A DNA stretch of 6,073 nucleotides from Bacteroidales bacterium (GTDB lineage: Bacteria > Bacteroidota > Bacteroidia > Bacteroidales > VadinHA17). Below, one piece after another: positions 1 through 6,040 of this stretch (position 1 is the stretch's first letter; each line of letters begins with the position of its first letter). The notes beneath the pieces were generated by a model. The model did not search any database. It saw nothing but the letters and a program-made list of their open reading frames with translations, and was not told the DNA's origin. A program made the position numbers and the translations under genes. The stretch is from the NCBI GenBank assembly GCA_003501665.1, contig DNOQ01000374.1, positions 1 to 6,073 of the forward strand, in the 5' to 3' direction.

Positions 1-2380
1 TCGCATCATAGGGAGTAACCTCAATCACATTCTTCAGGATTGCAATCGCCTCATACTGAAATGGGAAGATATAATCTGATTTCTGCATTTCAGCCTGGGA
101 ATAATAATGTTTCATCTCAACTGTCCTTCCAAGACGGCCCGCATAATACCCAAGATAGTAATATACCAGGGGTGATATATGTTCCTTACGACCATTTTGC
201 CCGGTAAATTCTTTAAGCACCATTAATGCATCATTATAGAGTCCGGCATTACCATAAAAAACTGCGGTTTCAAGAACATTTTCGGGGTAATCATTAAAAA
301 TAGCCATCAATTCAGATGAAGTTATATCGTCATTATTAATCAGCCATTTTTCTGCAAGTGATGTTACATTTAACGGATCAACCGTTATTGCTGTATTAAC
401 CGTTTTCAACGCATCTTCACGGATTTCGCAATGACGCAGGATTGCTGATTTGAGTATAAGACTGTTAACATTCTTATCATTATTGCTCAAAGAGAAATTG
501 ATATTCTCCAGGGCTTTCTTAAAATCGCCCCTTATACAGTCAATTTCAGCAAGAGACCGGTAGCCGGGAGCTTTAAATGCTTCGCTCCATATCGATTTGA
601 AAAAATATTTATACGCTTCATCATTCCTGTCCTGAGCCTTAAGTGCCACTCCAAGATAATAAAATGCCTCTCCTTCCTGCGGTACTGTATAGCTACCCGT
701 AAGCCTTACCAAAGCTCTCCTGAAATATTTTTCTGCTTCATTAAACTGTGCTTTTTTTAATTTGTTAATGCCGAATGCAATATTTACCCGTGTGTCCAGT
801 GAATCTCTTATTAACGCTTCTTCCCACCAGGGATCAGGTTCAAGAGACGGATTATGGAATTGTTCTATTCTCCTTCCTGTCAGGTAAAGCTGCTCAACTG
901 ACGTAATCGTCTCAGGCGACAGGGGTGGAACAACGATGTCCGGCATAGATTCTTTCTCAGGAACAGTCATACCATAACTGATTATCTCATTGCCATCTTT
1001 CAACAGAGAAACCGATAAGTTTTCCTTAATTGTATTTCGTGGCAGATTTACAGTCGCTGAATATGGTTTATCAGGACTGATATCCGATTTGATTTCCCTG
1101 ATTACTTTGTCCTTATCTTTTACTACTATGACTCCTCCGGATACCTTTCCGGTGGTATATATACCGATCAATGCATTTCCGGCACTGTTAAAATCAAGGT
1201 TAATGGTTGCATTCTTGTTCGCGTTTTTTGCTCCCCGGGTTTCGCGCAGAGGGTACCAGTACTGTTTAATATCTTTGATCTCATCAGGTTGCATCCAGCT
1301 ATAATCGGGCTGATTATCTGAATAAGAGCCAACCATCAGTTCAACATATGGCCCGTCATCGTCTGTCAGAGTCTGGTCCCACATTTTACCGTAAGGAGCA
1401 TTTCCCCATGTCCAGAATTTTTTACCGGGTACTGTATGATGATCTGCATAGCAAACCACTCCCGCATTTTTTCCGTGATCATACCCTCCGACAAAATCTT
1501 CACTGTAATTCCATGCGAACATTGAATTGGAGTTATAGTGGTTTTTATACCAGCTCACATCAACTCCTTTTGTAAAATCAGCTCCTCCGTATATAGTTGT
1601 TGCTACCGGCCATGTTGTGAATTCTCTCTTTGAGTGATGTGTAACATATTGTGTGGAAGGAGGAAATATGACCTGGTAATTTTCGTTTGCATGAACACCT
1701 GTATTGGCAAAACAGAGAACCGACTGAATATAAGGCGATGTATTGAACATCCTGATTGTCACTTCAACATAAGATTTCCCGGGACGGAGTGTATATCCCA
1801 CTATCCACCGTGTACGGTGCCGGAGTTCAAGCTCACCTACCCAGACAGTTTTACTGTAATCAGGATTTTCTTCCAGACAATACTGGACAGGAAGATAACT
1901 TGTTGCCCTGTGGTGATGCGGAATATTCCACTCGATACCACCCGATATCCATGCGCCAAGCATTCCTATAAGTGCCGGTTTAATAACATGCTGGGTATAA
2001 ATAAAACTGTAATTATTTGTTTTATCCAGCGCTGAAAAGAGCCTTCCCCCTATTTCCGGAAGAATGCCTATCTTGATATATTCGTTTTCGAGCCAGATCA
2101 TTTTATAGGACTTATCCTGCTTTATTCCGGTAAGTTTATCATACAGCGGATACGGATAGACTCTTCCTTCTGCACCCTGGTAAGCACGTCCGAAATAGAA
2201 CATCGGATTCGGATCAGCTTCACCCACCATGTAGGTAGGTATTGTAACTTCTTCTGCCCATATTCTGACAGCCTCATCCTGAACAGGATTTCTGGCCTGA
2301 ATTCTGCCGGCTCCAGTCTGACATTGAATCTCATTGATGATCAATCCCAAAAAAATCAGTAATAAAAGATTCTTCTTCAT
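1..2380 (-). CDS. DUF5107 domain protein with C-terminal TPR array, exported; 3' end cut off by window edge
   Basis: An uninterrupted reading frame of 793 codons starts at the ATG at 2380-2378 and leaves the window without a stop. Residues 1-20 look like a signal peptide (MKKN, then a Leu/Ile-rich core, ending IQC-Q), so the product is probably periplasmic or surface-exposed. The Gln before Cys20 makes it a poor lipobox. Residues about 45-350 match my knowledge of DUF5107: a PEIGGR motif (108-113) and a GGIEWNIPHHHR motif (147-158), both resembling aldose-epimerase (galactose mutarotase) folds, then a GVHANE motif (228-233). Residues about 370-480 look like a beta-rich linker domain. TPR-like helix pairs follow at about 530-561, 570-602, 604-636, 638-670, 701-726 and 736-766. 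Family members are usually about 1,000-1,100 residues, so perhaps 250-300 are missing. A carbohydrate-binding or converting role is inferred; no reaction is known to me. It starts 26 bp after the transporter gene, with no Shine-Dalgarno sequence. Confidence 0.88.
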   Translation of the reverse strand, partial: MKKNLLLLIFLGLIINEIQCQTGAGRIQARNPVQDEAVRIWAEEVTIPTYMVGEADPNPMFYFGRAYQGAEGRVYPYPLYDKLTGIKQDKSYKMIWLENEYIKIGILPEIGGRLFSALDKTNNYSFIYTQHVIKPALIGMLGAWISGGIEWNIPHHHRATSYLPVQYCLEENPDYSKTVWVGELELRHRTRWIVGYTLRPGKSYVEVTIRMFNTSPYIQSVLCFANTGVHANENYQVIFPPSTQYVTHHSKREFTTWPVATTIYGGADFTKGVDVSWYKNHYNSNSMFAWNYSEDFVGGYDHGKNAGVVCYADHHTVPGKKFWTWGNAPYGKMWDQTLTDDDGPYVELMVGSYSDNQPDYSWMQPDEIKDIKQYWYPLRETRGAKNANKNATINLDFNSAGNALIGIYTTGKVSGGVIVVKDKDKVIREIKSDISPDKPYSATVNLPRNTIKENLSVSLLKDGNEIISYGMTVPEKESMPDIVVPPLSPETITSVEQLYLTGRRIEQFHNPSLEPDPWWEEALIRDSLDTRVNIAFGINKLKKAQFNEAEKYFRRALVRLTGSYTVPQEGEAFYYLGVALKAQDRNDEAYKYFFKSIWSEAFKAPGYRSLAEIDCIRGDFKKALENINFSLSNNDKNVNSLILKSAILRHCEIREDALKTVNTAITVDPLNVTSLAEKWLINNDDITSSELMAIFNDYPENVLETAVFYGNAGLYNDALMVLKEFTGQNGRKEHISPLVYYYLGYYAGRLGRTVEMKHYYSQAEMQKSDYIFPFQYEAIAILKNVIEVTPYDA

Positions 2381-2406
2381 TGTTATGTGTATTGTATGTT
2401 ATTATT

Positions 2407-3801
2407 TTATCCTGTTAACTCATGTTCAATCTGTTCAAGTGATTTACCTTTTGTTTCAGGTAGTTTTTTCAGAATAAACCAGAATCCAATTATACATATA
2501 ATTCCATACAGCCAGAAAGTCCCTGAAGCTTTTAAGAGCTGGTTTAATAACGGGAATGTGTAGGTAAGGACAAAACATGCCGACCATAAAGAAAAAGTTG
2601 CAACTGACATCGCGGCTCCCCGTATCCGGTTGGGAAAGATCTCGGAAAGGACCACCCATGTAACCGGAGCAAGTGACATAGCATAACAGGCTATTGCGGT
2701 TACCACCATGATGAGTAAAGGTAATCCCTGGATATGAAAGAAATACATACTCCCGAGGATTGCATATATAGCGGCAAGTCCACCGGCTCCAAAAAGCATC
2801 AGAGCCTTCCTCCCAAGCCTGTCAACTGTAAACATCCCTACAAATGTGAAAACAAGATTGACACTTCCTGTTATTACAATGTTGAACAGTATGTCTGAAA
2901 CACTGTAACCGGCATTTGCAAATATCTCCTGGGCATAATTGAAGATGACATTTATTCCGCACCACTGCTGAAAAACGGCAATTACAACACCTATCATCAA
3001 CAGCTTTGATAATCCGGGATTGAGCAAAGCCCTGAAATCCGTTTTCTGAGATGCGTTACCGAGTGTTTCTTGGATTGAAACAAGCTCATTTTCAGCATAA
3101 TTACCCCCTCCAATTCTCGTAAGTATTTTTTTAACTTTAATGTGAGCTAATCTGTTCTTCGCTAACCATCTTGGACTCTCCGGTACAAACCACATAAATA
3201 TAAAAAAGAGAGTTGCAGGCACAGCACATGCATAGAACATCCATCGCCAGCCCGTCTGTCCGTTCCATGATGTCATTATTTCCACGGGAGTTGCCCCGGG
3301 AGGGACAGGCTGTGCTATTCGCCAGTTGATTATCTGAGCAGCAAGAATACCTATAACTATTGTAAGCTGGTTTATTGAAACAAATGCCCCCCTGATGGAT
3401 CCGGGAGTCACTTCGGCTATATACATCGGGGAGAGATTTGAAGCCAGACCAATCCCGATTCCTCCAAGCATTCTGAATAAAATGAAAGCAGTTAATGAGT
3501 TTGCTGATCCTGTTCCCAAAGAGGCTGCAACAAAAAGTGCCGCAGAAAGAATTAGAAGTCTTTTCCTGCCAAAGCGATCACTCAGCCAGCCCGAAAGAAC
3601 AGCTCCTGCCAGACATCCGATCAAAGCACAGCTCATTACCCAACCCTGAAGAGCGGGATTGCCCGTTATACTGAAAAATGGCTCATAAAACGGCTTGGCT
3701 CCTCCGATCACAACCCAGTCATACCCAAAGAGAAGTCCACCAAATGCAGATATCAGGCAAATTGTAAGGAGAAAGGGATAGTTAAATTTATTGCTATCCA
3801 T
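2407..3801 (-). CDS. MFS sugar porter (XylE/GLUT type), probable sugar:H+ symporter
   Basis: The 464-residue length is normal for the sugar porter family of the major facilitator superfamily. About 12 hydrophobic helices are visible, split by a cytoplasmic loop near 208-262. Family signatures occur in order: FGYD in helix 1 (25-28), DRFGRK (75-80), RMLGGIGIGLAS (110-121), PMYIAE (125-130), PESPRWL (207-213), QQWCGIN (278-284), DRLGRK (327-332), TWVVLSEIFP (381-390) and PETKG (448-452). Aligned from memory to E. coli XylE, the sugar-contacting residues are kept: Gln145, Gln278, Gln279, Asn284 and Trp382. So are the proton-coupling residues Asp28 and Arg110. The position of XylE Glu206 appears to be Cys192. 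It should import a monosaccharide across the inner membrane; which one cannot be told. It lies between a URO-D-like gene and a DUF5107 gene on the same strand, so a role in that pathway's uptake step is likely. The start is the ATG at 3801-3799; no better in-frame start lies upstream. Confidence 0.93.
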   Translation of the reverse strand: MDSNKFNYPFLLTICLISAFGGLLFGYDWVVIGGAKPFYEPFFSITGNPALQGWVMSCALIGCLAGAVLSGWLSDRFGRKRLLILSAALFVAASLGTGSANSLTAFILFRMLGGIGIGLASNLSPMYIAEVTPGSIRGAFVSINQLTIVIGILAAQIINWRIAQPVPPGATPVEIMTSWNGQTGWRWMFYACAVPATLFFIFMWFVPESPRWLAKNRLAHIKVKKILTRIGGGNYAENELVSIQETLGNASQKTDFRALLNPGLSKLLMIGVVIAVFQQWCGINVIFNYAQEIFANAGYSVSDILFNIVITGSVNLVFTFVGMFTVDRLGRKALMLFGAGGLAAIYAILGSMYFFHIQGLPLLIMVVTAIACYAMSLAPVTWVVLSEIFPNRIRGAAMSVATFSLWSACFVLTYTFPLLNQLLKASGTFWLYGIICIIGFWFILKKLPETKGKSLEQIEHELTG

Positions 3802-3831
3802 ATGAATATTATCGTGAAACGCTTTTCATAT
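3800..3831 (-). promoter_or_regulatory. Dyad over the transporter start codon, with a tiny upstream ORF
   Basis: A perfect 7-bp inverted repeat (ATATGAA at 3800-3806 and TTCATAT at 3825-3831 on the plus strand, 18 nt apart) covers the first two bases of the transporter start codon. Nested in it is a 5-bp dyad, TGAAA/TTTCA, at 3815-3828. In the mRNA the outer arms could pair and partly hide the AUG. Alternatively the nested dyad could be an operator, although it lacks the central CG of a LacI-type site. A six-codon reading frame (MKSVSR, stop) runs from 3829 to 3809 and ends 7 nt before the transporter ATG. All of this is AT-rich and may be chance. Confidence 0.25.
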
Positions 3832-3852
3832 TAATACCCCCTTTCTTATTTC

Positions 3853-3884
3853 CCCCAGGGAAAAGTTTTGCTCCTTCCCTGGGG
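3853..3884. repeat. Perfect 10-bp inverted repeat with overlapping near-direct repeat
   Basis: CCCCAGGGAA at 3853-3862 is the exact reverse complement of TTCCCTGGGG at 3875-3884, with a 12-nt loop, so it can form a strong hairpin in either strand. A 17-base block starting GGGAAAAGT at 3858-3874 recurs with one substitution and one deletion at 3882-3897, so the segment probably arose partly by duplication. No T-run follows the stem in either direction, which argues against an intrinsic terminator. It sits inside the three-gene unit, after the URO-D-like gene, where a stem could stabilise the upstream mRNA or mark a processing site. It may equally be a copy of a dispersed intergenic repeat. Confidence 0.6.
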
Positions 3885-3895
3885 AAAAGTCTGCT

Positions 3896-3921
3896 CCCCT
3901 TCAGCGGGGGGTGGGAAGGGG
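3896..3921. repeat. Second GC-rich hairpin, 7-bp arms
   Basis: CCCCTTC at 3896-3902 pairs exactly with GAAGGGG at 3915-3921 across a 12-nt loop. It lies directly next to the preceding inverted repeat, so the 137-bp gap between the URO-D-like and transporter genes is packed with potential secondary structure. C-runs and G-runs of this kind are common in intergenic repeats of Bacteroidota genomes; membership in such a family is my inference. No U-tract follows on the minus-strand transcript. Confidence 0.4.
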
Positions 3922-3927
3922 CTGGGG
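3906..3927 (+). other. G-quadruplex-type motif
   Basis: Four G-runs of 6, 3, 4 and 4 bases are separated by loops of 1, 2 and 2 bases on the plus strand, fitting the usual G-quadruplex pattern with very short loops. The plus strand is the template for the minus-strand genes, so any quadruplex would form in DNA and the mRNA would be C-rich. It overlaps the right arm of the 3896-3921 hairpin, so the two structures would compete. It starts 12 bp before the last base of the URO-D-like gene's stop codon, on the transcript's downstream side. Confidence 0.5.
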
Positions 3928-3938
3928 CATTTATCATT

Positions 3939-5192
3939 CTAAACTTCCTTTAAAGCTTCCAGCATTGCAACCACATTTCCGAAAGGTACATTGGCCTGGA
4001 TATTATGTACAGTGTTAAAAACAAATCCTCCGTCTTTGTTGAGTATATCACACTGACGCTTAACCTGTTCTTTTACCTGTGCCGGAGTGCCGAACGGAAA
4101 TACGCCCTGTGTATCAACACCACCACCCCAGAAGACCACCCTGCTGCCATATTTTTCCTTCAGCATCCGGGAATCCATTCCGGATGCATTGATCTGCACC
4201 GGATTAATAATATCAAATCCCGATTCAATAAAAAGCTCCATAAGCGATTCTATTGAGCCACACGAATGTTTGAAAGTTTTCCAGCCCGTATTCTGATGTA
4301 TCCAGTCATTAACCTTTTTATAATAAGGCAACCATACACGTGAATAAGTTTCGGGAGAGCAGAAAGTGGAATTCTGAGTTCCGAAATCTGTCCCGCATAT
4401 AAATACCACATCGATCATGTTCCCGGTTACATCATAGATCTTTTTGAGGTTTTCAAGTGCGATACCAGTCTGTCGTTCAAAAATCTCTCTGACGAAATCT
4501 TCGCGCATTACTGTAGAAATATACCATTCCTCAACACCTCTTATCCCTTTTGGATCCTTCAACTGAAGTCCGGGGACAAGGGCAATATCTCCGAGTGCAG
4601 TTCCCCCAAGGGATGCAACAACACCTTTACCTGAGTTTTCGACAGATTCAACCTGCTTTTTCCAGTATTCAAGATTATGATCCGAAATAGCTGTGAATTC
4701 TTCAAGGTTATCTTCAATTTTTAATGTAGAATCATCAATTGGTTCCTGCCTGTTAAGGGCATCAAAAAAATAACCCGATTTAGGCATCATTGCACATGGA
4801 GGCACTGATGTATCGCCGCCGGGGTGAATGAGTATATCCCCGTTTACAGTGTAAGAATAATTGAATTCCCCGGGTAACATAACTTCCTGACCCCAAGGCA
4901 TTTTATGTACCTTCCAGTCGCTGTTCTTAATGCCGAACATATTATTTTCCCCATAGATACCGATCACGTCGATACCCATTTCACGGATAAGATCATCGTC
5001 AATTTCTCCGAGCATCTGGTAAGGTTCAAATACCTTTACCGGACGCTTTTCAAGACCATAGTATTCACGAAGCTTTTCAACAATGAGGACATGAATACCT
5101 GTTACCGCTGTCGATCCGAAATCGACGACCACCCTGTCAGGCTGACGGTGATTAATTGTTTCTTTAAAGTTGTGCTTTGAATTGGCAGTCAT
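3939..5192 (-). CDS. URO-D superfamily protein, MtaA/CmuA-like putative methyltransferase
   Basis: The 417-residue product lacks a signal peptide and should be cytoplasmic. The N-terminus (NHRQPDRVVVDFGSTAVTGI, 14-33) and the HSCGS motif (309-313) followed by WGGGVDTQG (355-363) place it in the uroporphyrinogen decarboxylase superfamily. His309 and Cys311 match the H-x-C zinc ligands of MtaA-type methyltransferases, which HemE lacks. Where those enzymes carry a third ligand Cys near the C-terminus, this one has VHNIQ, with His396 as a possible replacement, followed by the usual VPFGN segment (402-406). It is longer than typical HemE or MtaA (about 340-350), with extra sequence around 85-170. 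No corrinoid protein or haem-pathway gene is nearby, so haem synthesis is unlikely. The neighbouring sugar porter and DUF5107 gene suggest a role in carbohydrate use. Methyl transfer is inferred from family, and the true substrate is unknown. It is probably the first gene of the unit; its ATG at 5192-5190 has no Shine-Dalgarno sequence. Confidence 0.85.
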   Translation of the reverse strand: MTANSKHNFKETINHRQPDRVVVDFGSTAVTGIHVLIVEKLREYYGLEKRPVKVFEPYQMLGEIDDDLIREMGIDVIGIYGENNMFGIKNSDWKVHKMPWGQEVMLPGEFNYSYTVNGDILIHPGGDTSVPPCAMMPKSGYFFDALNRQEPIDDSTLKIEDNLEEFTAISDHNLEYWKKQVESVENSGKGVVASLGGTALGDIALVPGLQLKDPKGIRGVEEWYISTVMREDFVREIFERQTGIALENLKKIYDVTGNMIDVVFICGTDFGTQNSTFCSPETYSRVWLPYYKKVNDWIHQNTGWKTFKHSCGSIESLMELFIESGFDIINPVQINASGMDSRMLKEKYGSRVVFWGGGVDTQGVFPFGTPAQVKEQVKRQCDILNKDGGFVFNTVHNIQANVPFGNVVAMLEALKEV

Positions 5193-5226
5193 AGTATTTG
5201 CGAAATAATTATTTTTTTGTTCTCCA

Positions 5227-5234
5227 TAAAGTTA
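5227..5234 (-). promoter_or_regulatory. Possible -7 box of a Bacteroidota-type promoter for the three-gene unit
   Basis: Read on the minus strand, TAACTTTA matches 7 of 8 positions of the Bacteroidota -7 consensus TAnnTTTG. It would place a transcription start roughly 30 bases before the URO-D-like ATG, a reasonable leader length. I find no good TTTG -33 element at the expected 19-21 bp spacing, and the region is AT-rich, so chance matches are likely. Confidence 0.22.
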
Positions 5235-5284
5235 AATTTTTCCGCAATTATTTAATCCGGTTTTACAATTTGGTTAAATTTTTC
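5231..5284. repeat. Two exact 12-bp direct repeats, 42 bp apart
   Basis: GTTAAATTTTTC occurs at 5231-5242 and again at 5273-5284. The 42-bp start-to-start spacing is about four helical turns, so both copies face the same side of the DNA. They lie in the divergent region between the URO-D-like gene and the plus-strand gene, and the first copy touches the possible -7 box. This would suit paired binding by a regulator, but no regulator gene is in the window, and the low base complexity weakens the case. Confidence 0.35.
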
Positions 5285-5363
5285 TGAAAAAATTAATCTC
5301 TTCTTCTTACTTTTATTCCCGCTTTGCCTGTCAACTTTTTACTTTTACCTTATATCTTCTTTT

Positions 5364-5930
5364 ATGACAGATGATTTTAATGTACCTGAGCCGTTACTTT
5401 TTAATCCGCTGAAGCATTATCTTCACTTCATTAAAGCTTTTACAGGTAAAAGATCGGAAGAAGAAAAGTATCCAGGATCAAAGGAATTTATAAAAGATCT
5501 CAAACATCTTGGATCATGCGTAATGGATGTATACAGAGGTGATTTGTCAGCGGATCAGATTTTTTCGGAGATAAAACAATTTCTTTTTTTAAATCACATT
5601 CTTTCAAAGGATTCATACGGGAAATGGGCCGGGATAAGCTTCAGAAGTTACAGGACAATAAATCTGTCAGACGGTTCGCGATGGACTTTAAAATATTATG
5701 ATAATGAATCCAGGTATATTCATATTTTTCCGGCCCGATCGAGTCCATTCACCTTCAGGATAAAAGCCAATACATTAAAATCTGCAATTCTATACCAGGT
5801 TTTTGCGGGAAAGGATTATGTTTCAGAGGATGATCTGAATAAAGTGAGGGCGCTGGCGGGGTTGTCGCCCATCAGGGAGATTGCTGACGTTGAGGCGATA
5901 ACGGAGATGATAGAGATGCTTAGGGTGTAG
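5364..5930 (+). CDS. Conserved-looking hypothetical protein, 188 residues, function unknown
   Basis: I do not recognise a named family. The product is soluble, with no signal peptide or membrane helix. Residues 12-80 look mostly helical, including a LFNPLKHYLHFIKAF segment (12-26). The centre is likely beta-strand: WAGISFRSY (88-96), then SDGSRWTLKYYDNESRYIHIFPAR (102-125), rich in aromatic and basic residues. Then comes SPFTFRIKANTLKSAIL (127-143). The last third is helical and ends in EMIEMLRV. From memory, similar proteins with an SDGS-W-L block and an RY-HI-PAR block occur alone in other Bacteroidota genomes. That supports a real gene but gives no function. Codon use resembles its neighbours. 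The ATG at 5364 is the first in frame after an AT-rich leader with no Shine-Dalgarno sequence. The gene is divergent from the sugar-related unit, and nothing links the two beyond position. Confidence 0.75.
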   Translation: MTDDFNVPEPLLFNPLKHYLHFIKAFTGKRSEEEKYPGSKEFIKDLKHLGSCVMDVYRGDLSADQIFSEIKQFLFLNHILSKDSYGKWAGISFRSYRTINLSDGSRWTLKYYDNESRYIHIFPARSSPFTFRIKANTLKSAILYQVFAGKDYVSEDDLNKVRALAGLSPIREIADVEAITEMIEMLRV

Positions 5931-5931
5931 A

Positions 5932-6015
5932 GGTGAGAGGTGAGCGGTGAGCGGTGAGTGGTGAGTGATGAGAGGTGAGCGATGAGAGGTGAGCGATGAG
6001 AGGTGAGCGATGAGC
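5932..6015. repeat. Tandem heptamer repeat, 12 units
   Basis: Twelve consecutive 7-base units fit the consensus GRTGAGN with no indels. The first five are GGTGAGN. From 5967 to 6008 the units alternate GATGAGA and GGTGAGC, making an exact 14-bp repeat present three times; a final GATGAGC closes the array. It begins 2 bp after the stop codon of the plus-strand gene. The array has no spacers and is not CRISPR. Slipped-strand replication is the usual origin of such arrays. The minus strand is open through it, but the resulting Ser/His/Leu-rich peptide is just the repeat read in frame and is not annotated. Confidence 0.9.
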
Positions 6016-6040
6016 TTGCCAGTTGCCAACTTAAAAATGA

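Noticed and set aside
990..2334. Several open frames of about 70-130 codons on both strands inside this stretch
   Set aside because: All lie within the DUF5107-TPR gene in other frames. The 793-codon frame has a signal peptide, family motifs and TPRs, while the short ones show no domain pattern.
2318..2380. Lipoprotein signal on the DUF5107 protein
   Set aside because: The only early Cys (residue 20) is preceded by Ile-Gln rather than a small residue, so an ordinary signal peptide cleaved near residue 20 is more likely.
2456..3649. Open frames of 67 and 84 codons within the transporter gene
   Set aside because: They overlap the clear MFS sugar porter in other frames and encode no recognisable domain.
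3853..3921. Intrinsic terminator between the URO-D-like gene and the transporter
   Set aside because: The stems are strong, but no T-run follows them on either strand.
4005..5180. Plus-strand open frames opposite the URO-D-like gene
   Set aside because: They are antisense shadows of a gene with clear family motifs.
3939..5192. HemE, uroporphyrinogen decarboxylase of haem synthesis
   Set aside because: The protein is longer, carries the H-x-C motif of the methyltransferase branch, and has sugar-related neighbours rather than haem genes.
5329..5334. TTGACA on the minus strand as a sigma70-type -35 box
   Set aside because: No acceptable -10 lies at 16-18 bp, it is more than 130 bp from the URO-D-like start, and Bacteroidota promoters use different elements.
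5932..6015. CRISPR array
   Set aside because: The units are 7 bp, contiguous and without spacers; no cas genes are present.
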